The notes: generated from the letters alone by a model not told the origin. A stretch of DNA of 64,000 nucleotides from Gracilibacillus ureilyticus (GCF_900111195.1 NZ_FOGL01000001.1:434001-498000); one strand, 5' to 3'; counted from the first letter of the stretch, positions 34,701 through 44,093 are shown. Made by a program: numbers and translations.

Positions 34701-34728
34701 AAAAAAAAACATAGAGTTTTCCTCTATG
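34701..34728 (-). terminator. Terminator after the short NfeD gene
   Basis: Minus strand: CATAGAG, loop GAAAA, CTCTATG, then nine T. Confidence 0.9.
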
Positions 34729-34732
34729 CTCA

Positions 34733-35362
34733 TTACGATCTTTCTTTCACCAGAATTCTTGTTCCATCAACGGATTCAACCTTTATTTCTGTATCTTTTT
34801 TTAACCATTTGCCCTGGGTAATAGCGCTGTATTCCTGGTCTTCTATGATAACCGTGCCAATCGGTCTCATGTCCGTTTGCGTCATCCCTGTTTTGCCCAC
34901 AAGGGACTTGTACGTTTGATTGATGCTGGAATAGCCTGCTTCATCTGTTAACTGGTCGAATAAAGTCATTTTTGTCCACATATTACGCTTTTTAAACACT
35001 TTAAGGAAAAACAGTGAAGAAATACCTCCAATCAATACACCTAACACAGCATAAGTTCCTGCAAGCCAGTTAGGTGAAGCAAAACCTACAGAAACAATCA
35101 TCAGAACAGTACCAATAACTGCTAAAGTTCCGTCATTCAGTACTTTTCCGTCAATCACAATCAGTAGTAATCCAATAAAATAGATTAATATCATTACAAA
35201 AAACATACCAACATCCAGGAAGCTTGAAAAATATACGGTTATAAATCCTAAACCGAGTATACTGAATATTCCTTTCGCATTAACTAATATTTCCCCAACA
35301 AGGAATAATGTTGCAAAACCTACAATTAATAAACTTATCCACTCTGCTTCAATATTAAACAT
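34733..35362 (-). CDS. NfeD-like membrane protein, short form
   Basis: 209 residues: about five hydrophobic segments to residue 130, then a C-terminal OB-fold-like NfeD domain (from about 145: SLVGKTGMTQTDMRPIGTVIIEDQEYSA). It lacks the N-terminal ClpP-like protease domain of long NfeD (61712-63046). Such proteins partner flotillins or remodel membranes; no flotillin gene is adjacent here. AAGAGGTG precedes ATG 35362. A sigma-W-type promoter is upstream and a terminator downstream, so it is monocistronic. Confidence 0.85.
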   Translation of the reverse strand: MFNIEAEWISLLIVGFATLFLVGEILVNAKGIFSILGLGFITVYFSSFLDVGMFFVMILIYFIGLLLIVIDGKVLNDGTLAVIGTVLMIVSVGFASPNWLAGTYAVLGVLIGGISSLFFLKVFKKRNMWTKMTLFDQLTDEAGYSSINQTYKSLVGKTGMTQTDMRPIGTVIIEDQEYSAITQGKWLKKDTEIKVESVDGTRILVKERS

Positions 35363-35401
35363 CTCATCACCTCTTAAGGCATTTTTCCTTATATAACAAC
35401 A

Positions 35402-35428
35402 TACGATTGGAAAACATAACGGGTTTCA
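35402..35428 (-). promoter_or_regulatory. Sigma-W-type promoter of the short NfeD gene
   Basis: Minus strand: TGAAAC, 17 nt, CGTATG, about 40 nt before the start codon. Sigma-W promoters are TGAAAC-N16-CGTA; the spacer is one longer than usual. Confidence 0.55.
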
Positions 35429-35463
35429 CAATTTTAAAAAAAGATGAAAAAAAGTGTTGTTAC

Positions 35464-35492
35464 TTCTCATTTTAGCATTTAAGCATTATAAT
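35464..35492 (+). promoter_or_regulatory. Sigma-A promoter of ispG
   Basis: TTCTCA, 17 nt, TATAAT; GGGAG and the ATG at 35557 follow. The -10 is perfect, the -35 is 4 of 6. Confidence 0.5.
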
Positions 35493-35556
35493 GGACAGAG
35501 ATGAGTAATAGCCTATTGATCATTTAGGCCAATATACAAAGGGAGCGATATATTTT

Positions 35557-36660
35557 ATGGCATTAATACATCGAAGGGATACAAGACCTGTTAAAGTGGG
35601 GAATGTAATGGTTGGTGGTAAAGATGAAGTAGTTATTCAATCAATGACCACAACAAAAACCCATGATGTGGAAGCAACTGTTAATGAGATTAATCGTCTT
35701 GAAGAAGCAGGTTGTCAAATCGTTCGTGTAGCATGTCCTGATGAACGTGCAGCGAATGCCATTCCGGAGATCAAAAAAAGAATTAATATACCATTGGTAG
35801 TTGATATACATTTCAATTATAAGCTGGCTTTGAAAGCAATTGAAGGCGGCGCTGATAAAATAAGAATAAATCCTGGTAACATCGGAAAAAGAGATAAAGT
35901 GGAAGCTGTTGTAAATGCAGCCAAAGCAAAAGGTATTCCAATCCGTATCGGGGTGAATGCAGGATCACTTGAACGCCATATATTAGAAAAGTATGGTTAT
36001 CCTACTGCAGATGGTATGGTGGAGAGTGCTCTGCACCATATTAAGATATTAGAAGATCTTAATTTCCATGATATTGTCGTATCATTAAAAGCATCCGATG
36101 TCAGATTAGCGATTGAAGCATATGAAAAAGCGGCAGAAGTTATTCCATATCCCCTGCACCTCGGGATTACAGAATCCGGTACATTGTTTGCGGGCAGTAT
36201 TAAAAGTGCTGCAGGTATGGGTGCCATTCTAAGCAAAGGTATTGGAAATACAATGCGTATTTCTTTAAGTGCAGACCCGGTTGAAGAAGTAAAAGTCGCA
36301 AGAGAATTGTTAAAAACTTTTGGCCTTGCGTCAAATGCTGCAACACTCATTTCTTGTCCAACATGTGGCCGGATCGAAATTGATTTAATAAAAATCGCCA
36401 ATGAAGTAGAAGAATATATTTCCACTATTAAAGCGCCAATAAAAGTAGCCGTTCTTGGATGTGCAGTAAATGGCCCTGGTGAAGCAAGAGAAGCAGATAT
36501 CGGTATTGCAGGTGCTCGCGGAGAAGGTTTGCTTTTCCGACATGGTGAAATTATAAGAAAAGTACCGGAAGAAACAATGGTAGAAGAGTTGAAAAAAGAA
36601 GTTGATAAGATTGCAGAAGAGTATTTAGAAAAACAAAAAGCGGAAACTCAGGAAGTTTAA
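35557..36660 (+). CDS. ispG: 4-hydroxy-3-methylbut-2-en-1-yl diphosphate synthase (GcpE)
   Basis: Iron-sulfur enzyme that reduces methylerythritol cyclodiphosphate to HMBPP in the MEP isoprenoid pathway. 367 residues: TIM barrel with the [17 protein letters not shown] and [17 protein letters not shown] blocks, and a C-terminal [4Fe-4S] domain with ligands in SCPTCGR and [12 protein letters not shown]. Normal length for the flavodoxin-type bacterial enzyme. Its pathway successor IspH is at 40825-41769. Single gene with promoter and terminator. Confidence 0.97.
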   Translation: MALIHRRDTRPVKVGNVMVGGKDEVVIQSMTTTKTHDVEATVNEINRLEEAGCQIVRVACPDERAANAIPEIKKRINIPLVVDIHFNYKLALKAIEGGADKIRINPGNIGKRDKVEAVVNAAKAKGIPIRIGVNAGSLERHILEKYGYPTADGMVESALHHIKILEDLNFHDIVVSLKASDVRLAIEAYEKAAEVIPYPLHLGITESGTLFAGSIKSAAGMGAILSKGIGNTMRISLSADPVEEVKVARELLKTFGLASNAATLISCPTCGRIEIDLIKIANEVEEYISTIKAPIKVAVLGCAVNGPGEAREADIGIAGARGEGLLFRHGEIIRKVPEETMVEELKKEVDKIAEEYLEKQKAETQEV

Positions 36661-36675
36661 CTAATATTCAAAAAG

Positions 36676-36712
36676 AAGCAGCATACCAGATAATTCTGGT
36701 ATGCTGCTTTTC
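36676..36712 (+). terminator. Terminator after ispG
   Basis: AAGCAGCATACCAGA pairs with TCTGGTATGCTGCTT over a TAAT loop (15-bp stem), then TTTCATTT. Probably also used by convergent yqfX. Confidence 0.93.
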
Positions 36713-36714
36713 AT

Positions 36715-37122
36715 TTAAAATAGTGGCAATAATATTATTGAAACAATCAGTGATATAACAGATATCACAATTGCTGAATTACCTAATGTGTCTGCACCTT
36801 GTTTCTTGGAAACAAAACCAAAAATCAAACCACCTGCTGCCATTAATAACGGCCATACAAAGAAAGAAGCAAGCGCCATTATCAAACCGATCCACCCGAA
36901 CACGGAGTTTACATTTGTTTGCATTTGCGTTCCCTGTTCCTCGTTTGTTACAGGACGGTTGAATTCATTTGCTGTTAATTCCTGTGAGGCTTCCGCTTCC
37001 CTTTTATATGCTTCATCTACCGCATAAAGTTCATCGGTTGGCGCAATCTGATTCATATTCTGGTCATTATTATTAATTTTTGGTGCATCCTCTACTCGAT
37101 TTTGCTCATGTTCATTTGACAT
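36715..37122 (-). CDS. yqfX: YqfX-like DUF4190 membrane protein
   Basis: 135 residues: a long acidic, Asn/Gln-rich cytoplasmic N-terminus (about 1-72) then two hydrophobic helices (VFGWIGLIMALASFFVWPLL and a C-terminal IVISVISLIVSIILL) around a GLIFGFVSKKQGAD turn. This GxxxGFV/KKQGA pattern is typical of DUF4190-type proteins. AAGGAGGG precedes ATG 37122. Position next to ispG matches yqfX. Function unknown. Confidence 0.78.
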   Translation of the reverse strand: MSNEHEQNRVEDAPKINNNDQNMNQIAPTDELYAVDEAYKREAEASQELTANEFNRPVTNEEQGTQMQTNVNSVFGWIGLIMALASFFVWPLLMAAGGLIFGFVSKKQGADTLGNSAIVISVISLIVSIILLPLF

Positions 37123-37209
37123 ACTGCAACCCTCCTTGTTATTTAGAGGTACATTACTAGTATGTCTATCCACTAATGATAATTTCGTGGTAATATTTCT
37201 CTGTCATTC

Positions 37210-37914
37210 TTATTTCGCTATTGCTAATAAATCATGTTTCTCTGCATTTGTTTGAATCATTAAAGCATATTCACTTTTCGCATGCCCATTCTTTAATTTA
37301 TACCGTTTCATTCCGGTCATTCCTCTGTGATAAGCCGTTAATGTTTCATCCCAATTCTGGTATTGATCATACAAATAGTCCAGATATACGAGAGAAAGTT
37401 TTATTGAATAATATGGGTCATACAGCAACTCATCTTCATAAGGAAGTTTTGCCATATCTGCAACCCAAGGCGCCGTATTTTTCATAAATTGTGCTAATCC
37501 GTGTGCATGGCCATACCTTGTTTTTGGCCCAATTAATGTTGGATTAAAAGTGGCACCACTCTCCACTTTAAGCAGTTCATAAACCAGGAAAGGATCAATA
37601 TCATATTTTTCTGCTTCTTTAACTAAAAAAGTGGCCCACGGCCTTAGAAAATTACCTCCACTGTCCTTTACCATAATTTCAGCAGTTTCAAAATAATTTG
37701 ACCATGATTCAAAATTAGATGAGTCCAGTTTCGTTGGATTATTATTTAATAAATATGCCGTCTGTGTTTCCATTTGACTGATTTTGTTGGTCAATTCCAC
37801 TTTATCGACTTTTAAATTGTCAATTTGTGCTTTGTATTGTGTTATTTTATACATAGAGAAACCGGCAATCAAAAACACAAAACAAGTCATGACCCATAGC
37901 AGTTTTTTCACCAA
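37210..37914 (-). CDS. Lytic transglycosylase with SLT domain
   Basis: Membrane-anchored peptidoglycan lyase, 234 residues. An N-terminal transmembrane helix (about 5-25) and a short coiled-coil stretch (IDNLKVDKVELTNKISQME) lead to an SLT goose-type lysozyme domain (about 85-215). The catalytic Glu is in LLKVESGATFNP; HAHGLAQFMKNTA, YYSIKLSLVYLDYL and ETLTAYHRG follow in the normal order. It acts outside the membrane, cleaving glycan strands. I do not recognise a B. subtilis counterpart at this position. Confidence 0.88.
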   Translation of the reverse strand: MVKKLLWVMTCFVFLIAGFSMYKITQYKAQIDNLKVDKVELTNKISQMETQTAYLLNNNPTKLDSSNFESWSNYFETAEIMVKDSGGNFLRPWATFLVKEAEKYDIDPFLVYELLKVESGATFNPTLIGPKTRYGHAHGLAQFMKNTAPWVADMAKLPYEDELLYDPYYSIKLSLVYLDYLYDQYQNWDETLTAYHRGMTGMKRYKLKNGHAKSEYALMIQTNAEKHDLLAIAK

Positions 37915-37973
37915 ATCCTTGCACTCCTTTACTGTTTAGTTCCCTTCCGATAATTGACTTCTTTTACGAGAAA

Positions 37974-38003
37974 ATTATGTAAGACACTATCGAAAACTGT
38001 CGA
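37974..38003 (-). promoter_or_regulatory. Likely sigma-A promoter of the transglycosylase gene
   Basis: Minus strand: TCGACA, 18 nt, CATAAT (each 5 of 6), about 60 nt upstream of the start at 37914. Confidence 0.45.
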
Positions 38004-38135
38004 TTTGAGCAAAATCATACATTTTAATATATAACCAAATAACCAAACATCTAAACATATTTTTCATATAATATAAATAAAATGTATTATCGGGATTTGA
38101 TCGTCATTATGGATAGTAAAGGAGTTATAAATAAT

Positions 38136-38420
38136 ATGAATGGTTTTAAGAAGATGATTCTTTTACGTAAATTGCAATCAATTGAGGCGGAGACGCTATA
38201 TAATTATGCCCAGCAATATAATATTTCCATCACAAAAAATCAGGCAGCTGAAATCAGCCAGCACCTGAAAAACCATCAATACGATCCCACTAAGGCGAAC
38301 GATCGTACGAAAATGCTGAAAAAGTTAGCTCAAATTACTGACCTGAAAACAGCACAAAAATGCCATCATCTTTTTCAAAAATTAATTAAAGACTACGGAC
38401 TGGAAGATATGTTTGAATAA
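38136..38420 (+). CDS. yqfT: YqfT-like DUF2624 protein
   Basis: Soluble helical protein of 94 residues (MNGFKKMILLRKL..., with an ISITKNQAAEISQHLKNHQ region). ATG 38136 has AAAGGAG 11 nt upstream; the longer frame to 38082 lies in the promoter region. Identified by position next to nfo, as yqfT in B. subtilis, and by size. No function known. yqfU, zur and yqfW, which lie nearby in B. subtilis, are not here. Confidence 0.75.
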   Translation: MNGFKKMILLRKLQSIEAETLYNYAQQYNISITKNQAAEISQHLKNHQYDPTKANDRTKMLKKLAQITDLKTAQKCHHLFQKLIKDYGLEDMFE

Positions 38421-38437
38421 CTGCTTCCTATAGGAAA

Positions 38438-38460
38438 AGCTTGACATATGTCAAGCTCTT
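38438..38460. terminator. Terminator between yqfT and nfo
   Basis: AGCTTGAC and GTCAAGCT flank ATAT in a perfect 20-bp palindrome, followed by CTT; convergent genes end on both sides. Confidence 0.65.
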
Positions 38461-38461
38461 C

Positions 38462-39355
38462 TTATTGCGCCATAATTTTATTTTTTAAATCCTCATCAAA
38501 TGTTCCTGTTTTGATCATGTCTATCTCAAATCTGTATGGTGCTTTTTTGTTTTTCTTATCCTCACCTACATACGGAGTTTCTAATATTTTCGGTAAATTC
38601 TCCAATTGTGGATGATGAATGACTTTGTGTAATGCTTCAAATCCTATATGGCCGAATCCAATATTTTCATGTCTATCTTTCCCTGCACCCTGAATATTCT
38701 TGCTGTCATTCACGTGGACAACTTTAATACGGTCGATGCCTATTATTTTATCAAATTGATTAAGGACACCATCAAAGTCCTCCATAACATTATAACCGGC
38801 ATCATGAACGTGACAGGTATCCATACAAACTGATAATTTTTCATTATGGGTAACACCATCAATTATTTGTGCCAGTTCTTCAAATGAACGTCCGATTTCT
38901 GAACCCTTTCCAGCCATTGTTTCCAAAGCAATCTGAACATCCTGTTCTGGATCCAGCACTTCATTTAATCCTTCAATGATCTTCTTAATGCCAGTTTCTG
39001 CCCCTTCCCCAACGTGCGCTCCTGGATGAAGGACAATTTGTTTGGCACCAAGGGCTTCTGTTCTGTCGATTTCATTCTTTAAAAAGTTTACACCTAACTC
39101 AAAGGTTTCCTTTTTCACTGCGTTTCCGATATTTATTATATATGGGGCATGGACGACGATATCATTGATGTCATTTGCCTCCATAAATTTTGTTCCTGCT
39201 TCAATATTTAATTCTTCAATTGGTTTTCTTCTCGTATTTTGTGGTGCCCCTGTATAGATCATAAACGTATTTGCACCATAAGAAATTGCTTCCTCAGCTG
39301 ATGCAAGTAACATTTTTTTCCCGCTCATAGATACGTGTGACCCTATTTTCAACAT
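38462..39355 (-). CDS. nfo: Endonuclease IV (AP endonuclease)
   Basis: Zinc-dependent AP endonuclease of base excision repair that incises 5' of abasic sites. 297 residues, TIM barrel. Metal ligands are seen in [53 protein letters not shown] and LETPYV. GAGAGA precedes the ATG at 39355. It follows cshB by 19 bp on the same strand and is probably in one operon with it, as in B. subtilis. Confidence 0.96.
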   Translation of the reverse strand: MLKIGSHVSMSGKKMLLASAEEAISYGANTFMIYTGAPQNTRRKPIEELNIEAGTKFMEANDINDIVVHAPYIINIGNAVKKETFELGVNFLKNEIDRTEALGAKQIVLHPGAHVGEGAETGIKKIIEGLNEVLDPEQDVQIALETMAGKGSEIGRSFEELAQIIDGVTHNEKLSVCMDTCHVHDAGYNVMEDFDGVLNQFDKIIGIDRIKVVHVNDSKNIQGAGKDRHENIGFGHIGFEALHKVIHHPQLENLPKILETPYVGEDKKNKKAPYRFEIDMIKTGTFDEDLKNKIMAQ

Positions 39356-39374
39356 ATATCAATCTCTCCCTGAA

Positions 39375-40688
39375 CTATTTCTTTTTAAATGTATTTCTTT
39401 GGATTTTCTTTTTTGCTTTCAATTGCTGCTGCTTCATTTTCTTTTTATAGCCTGGTTTAACACTTTTTGGTTTTCTAACTTGTTTCCATGCTTGTTTCTC
39501 TGTTTCATTTTCATGCTTAGCTCTCTTCTGTCTTGCATTAAATGCTTTTGATTCCTGCCACTCGCCCTTTACGATATCGTAAAATGTGTAGGTAATCCCT
39601 TTTTTCTCAAGCTTTTTAACCAGCTCTATATCCTGATCTGTATATAAGTTAATTGCAGTTCCTTCCATACCCGCTCTCGCTGTCCTGCCAACTCTGTGAA
39701 TATAAAAGCTTTCTTCTTTTGGTAACTCTGCATTAATTACATGACTTACTCCCTTAATATCGATTCCCCGTGCTGCAAGGTCTGTTGCCACTATATACTG
39801 ATATTTCAATTGCTGTATTTCTTTTAATACTCTTTTCCGCTCTCTTTGAGAAAGTCCTCCGTGGATTAGTCCAACATTCAGTCCTTTTTCCTGCAGCTGG
39901 TCTGCTAACTCATTTGCTTTCTCTTTCCCATTGGTAAAAATAATTGCTAAATATGGGTGGATTACTGTAGATATTTGATATATTACATTGGCCGGCTCAC
40001 GGTGTTTTAAATGAATCATCCGGTGTTCCATGTTTTCAGGTGCCAGACGGTCATCCATTTTAATATACTTTGGTGCGTGCAAATATTTTTTTAAAAACGG
40101 CTGTAGTTTCTCTGGAATGGTTGCAGAGAATACCATTACTTGTATTTTAGGATCTGCTTTAGATAAAATACGGTCAATTTCGTCAATTAAACCTAATTCA
40201 AGCATTAAATCAGTTTCATCCATAACAAAAGCTTTCGCTGCATAAATATCTAAAACATCTTCATTTAACAAATCAAGAAGCCTTCCTGGTGTTGCCACAA
40301 TAATATGTGGAGGCTCTTTTATTTTTTCAATCATCCGCTTTTTATCAGTTCCGCCAATAATCAGCTTTGCACGCCAGGTATCTTCCTTATCAGCAAATTG
40401 CATAATTTTTTTTACTTCATCATATATCTGAATAGCTAATTCCCTTGTCGGTGCGGTTAATATCACCTGTGTCTGCTGTAATTTTTCGTCAAGGTTGTTT
40501 AACAATGGTATAAGAAAAGCGTGTGTTTTTCCAGAACCAGTTTCAGATTGTCCGATGATATTTTTACCATGTAATGCTTCAGGGATGACTTTGGACTGAA
40601 TCGGTGTCGGTTCATAAAATCCTAGTTCGCCTATTACGTCATACATCCACTCTTCTAATGCATACTGTTTGAATAAATGTTTTTTCAT
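39375..40688 (-). CDS. cshB: DEAD-box RNA helicase CshB, with DETD motif II
   Basis: ATP-dependent RNA helicase of the DEAD-box family, 437 residues, linked in B. subtilis to cold growth and RNA turnover. Q motif PTPIQ, motif I SETGSGKT, Ia PTRELA, Ib ATPGRLLDLL, III SATIP, V ATDLAARGIDI and VI HRVGRTAR are intact. Motif II reads VMDETDLML instead of DEAD; the catalytic D and E remain. The C-terminal 60 residues are very basic. ATG 40688 follows AAGGAG. Confidence 0.94.
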   Translation of the reverse strand: MKKHLFKQYALEEWMYDVIGELGFYEPTPIQSKVIPEALHGKNIIGQSETGSGKTHAFLIPLLNNLDEKLQQTQVILTAPTRELAIQIYDEVKKIMQFADKEDTWRAKLIIGGTDKKRMIEKIKEPPHIIVATPGRLLDLLNEDVLDIYAAKAFVMDETDLMLELGLIDEIDRILSKADPKIQVMVFSATIPEKLQPFLKKYLHAPKYIKMDDRLAPENMEHRMIHLKHREPANVIYQISTVIHPYLAIIFTNGKEKANELADQLQEKGLNVGLIHGGLSQRERKRVLKEIQQLKYQYIVATDLAARGIDIKGVSHVINAELPKEESFYIHRVGRTARAGMEGTAINLYTDQDIELVKKLEKKGITYTFYDIVKGEWQESKAFNARQKRAKHENETEKQAWKQVRKPKSVKPGYKKKMKQQQLKAKKKIQRNTFKKK

Positions 40689-40824
40689 TATGATCTCCTT
40701 CTTACTTACAAATATCTTTGTCAATTGGTGAAAATACCTTTATAATAAAAGTATTGGACAAAAGCGTGTCCATTATTTAATATTCTACTTTATCTGAGAT
40801 AGAAAGTACAGAGGGGGAAGCCGA

Positions 40825-41769
40825 ATGGAAGTAATCAAAATCGCTCCACGTGGTTATTGTTATGGAGTTGTTGATGCAATGGTTATTGCACAGAATGCTG
40901 TTAAGGATCCCAATCTACCTCGACCTATTTATATACTTGGTATGATTGTTCATAATTCACATGTTACAAAAGCCTTTGAAGAACAGGGCGTATTTACATT
41001 AGACGGAAAAAACCGCTCTGAGTTATTAGATGATATTAATGAGGGTACAGTTATTTTCACCGCACATGGTGTGTCACCAGAAGTGAAACAGAAAGCAAAG
41101 GATAAAGGATTAACCGTCCTTGACGCAACATGTCCCGATGTAACGAGAACACATGATTTGATCAGAGAAAAAGTCAAAGAGGGTTATCAGATTGTCTATA
41201 TTGGCAAAAAAGGGCATCCTGAGCCGGAAGGTGCGATAGGAGTTGCGCCTGGTTATGTCCATCTGATCCAGACTGAAGACGATGTGGAACATCTGGAAAT
41301 AGACCCATCAGCTAAAATTCTTGTTACAAATCAAACTACAATGAGTCAATGGGATGTCTATGATGTGATGCAGAGAGTAAAGGAAAAATACCCGCAAACG
41401 GAAATGGAACAGGAGATCTGTATGGCTACACAAGTTAGACAGGAAGCTGTCGCAGAACAGGCTAAGGAAGCTGATCTGACTTTAGTTGTAGGTGATCCCC
41501 GCAGTAACAACTCAAATCGCCTTGCACAGGTCTCTATCGAGCATGCAGGTACACAGGCGTACCGAATTGCTGATGTAACAGAAATTGATTTAAACTGGCT
41601 GGATGGTGTGAAAAAAGTGGCAATTACAGCCGGAGCTTCTACACCTACGCCAATAACGAAGGAAGTTATTACTTTTATTGAAAATTATGAAGCAGCAAAT
41701 CCGGATACATGGGATTTAACTTCAAAAGTAAAAAAAGAAAAAATATTACCAAAAGTAAAAGCGAAATAA
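40825..41769 (+). CDS. ispH: 4-hydroxy-3-methylbut-2-enyl diphosphate reductase
   Basis: Last enzyme of the MEP pathway; a [4Fe-4S] protein reducing HMBPP to IPP and DMAPP. 314 residues. Cluster ligands lie in [15 protein letters not shown] and EQEICMATQ; catalytic residues in [29 protein letters not shown] and [16 protein letters not shown] precedes the ATG. Divergent from cshB with a spacer of about 136 bp holding a TGGACA-N6-TGTCCA inverted repeat. Confidence 0.97.
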   Translation: MEVIKIAPRGYCYGVVDAMVIAQNAVKDPNLPRPIYILGMIVHNSHVTKAFEEQGVFTLDGKNRSELLDDINEGTVIFTAHGVSPEVKQKAKDKGLTVLDATCPDVTRTHDLIREKVKEGYQIVYIGKKGHPEPEGAIGVAPGYVHLIQTEDDVEHLEIDPSAKILVTNQTTMSQWDVYDVMQRVKEKYPQTEMEQEICMATQVRQEAVAEQAKEADLTLVVGDPRSNNSNRLAQVSIEHAGTQAYRIADVTEIDLNWLDGVKKVAITAGASTPTPITKEVITFIENYEAANPDTWDLTSKVKKEKILPKVKAK

Positions 41770-41771
41770 CA

Positions 41772-41796
41772 AAAAAGCCGGAGTCACCGGCTTTTT
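41772..41796. terminator. Terminator between ispH and yqfO
   Basis: AAAAAGCCGG and CCGGCTTTTT around AGTCA, T-rich on both strands; shared by the convergent genes. Confidence 0.93.
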
Positions 41797-41797
41797 G

Positions 41798-42910
41798 TTA
41801 TTTCCATTGAAATGGTTCTGTTGATATCTCTGAACTGATCACTTCAATTTTGTTCGGAAGTTTGCTGATATTGTTTTCAAAAAACTCTTTGACTCCAACT
41901 TTCATTACCTGTTCAATATGATGTCCCGGGTCTATTAATCCAATTCCTTGTTCCTTGGCATCAAGGGCTTCGTGGAATGTTAAATCACCTGTTATATAGA
42001 CATCTGCGCCATGCCTGATAGCATCCTCTATGTATCCTTTTCCACTGCCGCCAAGCACGGCCACTCTTCTAACTACCTTGTAAGGATCTCCAACAAATCG
42101 GACAAACGGAAGTTGAAATACCTTTTTCACATGCTCGGCATAATCAGCAAGGTTTCTTTCTTCCTCAATTTCACCAATCCTGCCTAATCCCAATACCTCT
42201 CCACTATTTTTCATTGGTAAGATATCGTAAGCCATTTCTTCATACGGGTGAGCTTTCTTTGCTGTTTCAATAATGTGATTCAGTTGTATTTCTTTTACTA
42301 TCGTCTCCACTCGATCTTCTTCCACTTGTTCTAATTTCCCTTGTTCACCGATATAAGGATTAGTACCTTCCAGTGGTTTAAAAGCTCCTGTTCCAGCTGT
42401 CCGGAAAGTACAGTGGCTGTAGTTGCCGATATGTCCCGCACCAGCTTGTCCAATTGCCTCAATAAAACTTTCTGTATGGGTTTGTGGAACATATGCTGCA
42501 AATTTATATAACTTTTCAGTGAATGACGGAACAAGTAGTTCCCTGTTCTTTATTTGCAATAGGTCTGCAAGCAGGTCATTCACTCCTCCATTGACAATAT
42601 CCAGGTTGGTATGTGCTGCATAAACAGAAATATCATGCTTAATTAATTTATGAATCACTTTACCTTTAAAGTCATTTTCTTCAATCTGCTTTACACCTTG
42701 GAATAATAAAGGATGATGAGCCAAAATGAAATCTGCCTTCTTCTCTATTGCCTCATCAGCAATTTGCTCCGTGACATCTAATGTTGTCATTACTTTCGTT
42801 ACCTGATTATTAAGATTGCCAATTTGAAGACCGACGTTATCCCAAGATTCTGCATAACCTGTTGGAACCCACTGTTCAAATAATTCAATGATATCTCTTA
42901 CTTTAGTCAT
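41798..42910 (-). CDS. yqfO: NIF3/DUF34 family metal-binding protein YqfO
   Basis: 370 residues, dinuclear-metal NIF3 fold interrupted by a PII/CutA-like insert (about 130-235), the architecture of B. subtilis YqfO. Metal ligands are visible in ILAHHPLLF, YAAHTNLD and in the C-terminal GDLTFHEAL and DPGHHIE. Often annotated as GTP cyclohydrolase I type 2; this activity is doubtful. It overlaps trmK by 8 bp and is the second gene of that pair. Confidence 0.93.
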   Translation of the reverse strand: MTKVRDIIELFEQWVPTGYAESWDNVGLQIGNLNNQVTKVMTTLDVTEQIADEAIEKKADFILAHHPLLFQGVKQIEENDFKGKVIHKLIKHDISVYAAHTNLDIVNGGVNDLLADLLQIKNRELLVPSFTEKLYKFAAYVPQTHTESFIEAIGQAGAGHIGNYSHCTFRTAGTGAFKPLEGTNPYIGEQGKLEQVEEDRVETIVKEIQLNHIIETAKKAHPYEEMAYDILPMKNSGEVLGLGRIGEIEEERNLADYAEHVKKVFQLPFVRFVGDPYKVVRRVAVLGGSGKGYIEDAIRHGADVYITGDLTFHEALDAKEQGIGLIDPGHHIEQVMKVGVKEFFENNISKLPNKIEVISSEISTEPFQWK

Positions 42911-43595
42911 AGGGGCTGATTACCTCCTCTATCATTTGTATTTCTTTTTCCCAGTGTGCTATTTTGTCGCTCGGAACTTGTTTTGCTTTTTTCATAGATT
43001 CCAGTAATTTTATTCTTTTTTCTCGCTCTGATTTCCACTTTTTCAGGAACACTTTATTTCTTTCCATTAATAATTTGGGTCCAAATAAACGCTCTTTTTC
43101 TGTCAGCACAGCTTTTTCATTTACCTTGTCTGCGACCAGAATCTCATAAATATACCCGTCTTCTTCTAGTATTTCTTCTGCAGCAATGTGATAATAATTA
43201 TTCACCAGCCATCCTCTTAGAAGATCTGCATCAATATTTGGCTGTAATATCAATCTGGTTACATTCATTAATTTTTCTTTGTCTTTATCAAGAATACTCC
43301 TGATTAGCTTACCACCCATCCCAGCAATGGTAATCTGGTTAAGCAGATCTTTTGGTGAGATAATCTCCAATCCATTTCCTTTTCTAACCTGAATTCTATC
43401 TGTTAACTCATTTTCTTCCACTGTTTTCTTAGCTCTATTATAAGGACCATCATTTACTTCCCCTGCAATCGCTTTTGCTTCAGGATCCTCTCTGCAAATA
43501 TAGCAAGGTAAGTATGCATGATCTGATCCGATATCAGCGAAATATACCGGATGCTGCAAATAATCTGCCACTCTTTTTAACCGTTTGGATAACAT
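42903..43595 (-). CDS. trmK: tRNA (adenine(22)-N1)-methyltransferase TrmK
   Basis: SAM-dependent methylation of A22 in bacterial tRNAs. 230 residues: Rossmann domain with SAM-binding motif FADIGSDHAYLP near residue 19, catalytic-region IAGMGGKLI near 90, and a C-terminal helical coiled-coil domain rich in Lys and Glu. Start at ATG 43595 behind GGAAGGG. Coupled to yqfO by overlap; the pair is conserved across Bacillota. Confidence 0.94.
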   Translation of the reverse strand: MLSKRLKRVADYLQHPVYFADIGSDHAYLPCYICREDPEAKAIAGEVNDGPYNRAKKTVEENELTDRIQVRKGNGLEIISPKDLLNQITIAGMGGKLIRSILDKDKEKLMNVTRLILQPNIDADLLRGWLVNNYYHIAAEEILEEDGYIYEILVADKVNEKAVLTEKERLFGPKLLMERNKVFLKKWKSEREKRIKLLESMKKAKQVPSDKIAHWEKEIQMIEEVISPYD

Positions 43596-43636
43596 CCTTC
43601 CTATCCCTTCCTAACATGTATTATTGAGCTCATGGT

Positions 43637-43678
43637 AATAAAAAGCTTCCTGTTAAATATAACAGAAAGCTTTTTATT
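43637..43678 (-). terminator. Terminator after cccA
   Basis: A 19-bp stem with AATA loop ending in TTTTTATT on the minus strand, one mismatch at most. It lies 10 bp past the cccA stop. Confidence 0.9.
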
Positions 43679-43688
43679 TTACATATAA

Positions 43689-44093
43689 TTAGTGACCTTC
43701 TTCTTCTGCAGCTTCCTCTGATTCACCAGCAGCTTCGCCTGTTTCACCAGTTACCAGCCATTCAGCCAGTATTGCCGCTTCTTCAGATGGTACTATACCT
43801 CCCTGCATTGCAGTCCCTTCAATACCATTATTAATGATATCTTCTACTTCCTCAACAGAATATTTACTTTCCAGATTCTGTAAGCTCGGGGCTGAAGCAC
43901 CTTCTAAATCACCGCCATGACAGCCTATACAACTTTGTGCAATTGCTTCTGGATCGGTATTAACGGTTTCTCCCTCTTCTCCACCATTTGCAATCCTATC
44001 TTGTTCATCCAAACCTATAACTGACAAAACAATCATTGCCACAATACCTAATACTGCAATTAATGCAAATGGTATGACCGGATTCTTTTTCAT
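43689..44093 (-). CDS. cccA: Membrane-anchored cytochrome c550
   Basis: Electron carrier on the outer face of the membrane. 134 residues: N-terminal anchor (about 8-28), acidic linker, and a c-type heme domain with CIGCH near residue 56 and a Met axial ligand in GTAMQGG. An acidic Glu-rich C-terminus follows. ATG 44093 has AAGGAGG 7 nt upstream; ATG 44099 is too close to it. The position next to sigA matches cccA in B. subtilis. Confidence 0.93.
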   Translation of the reverse strand: MKKNPVIPFALIAVLGIVAMIVLSVIGLDEQDRIANGGEEGETVNTDPEAIAQSCIGCHGGDLEGASAPSLQNLESKYSVEEVEDIINNGIEGTAMQGGIVPSEEAAILAEWLVTGETGEAAGESEEAAEEEGH

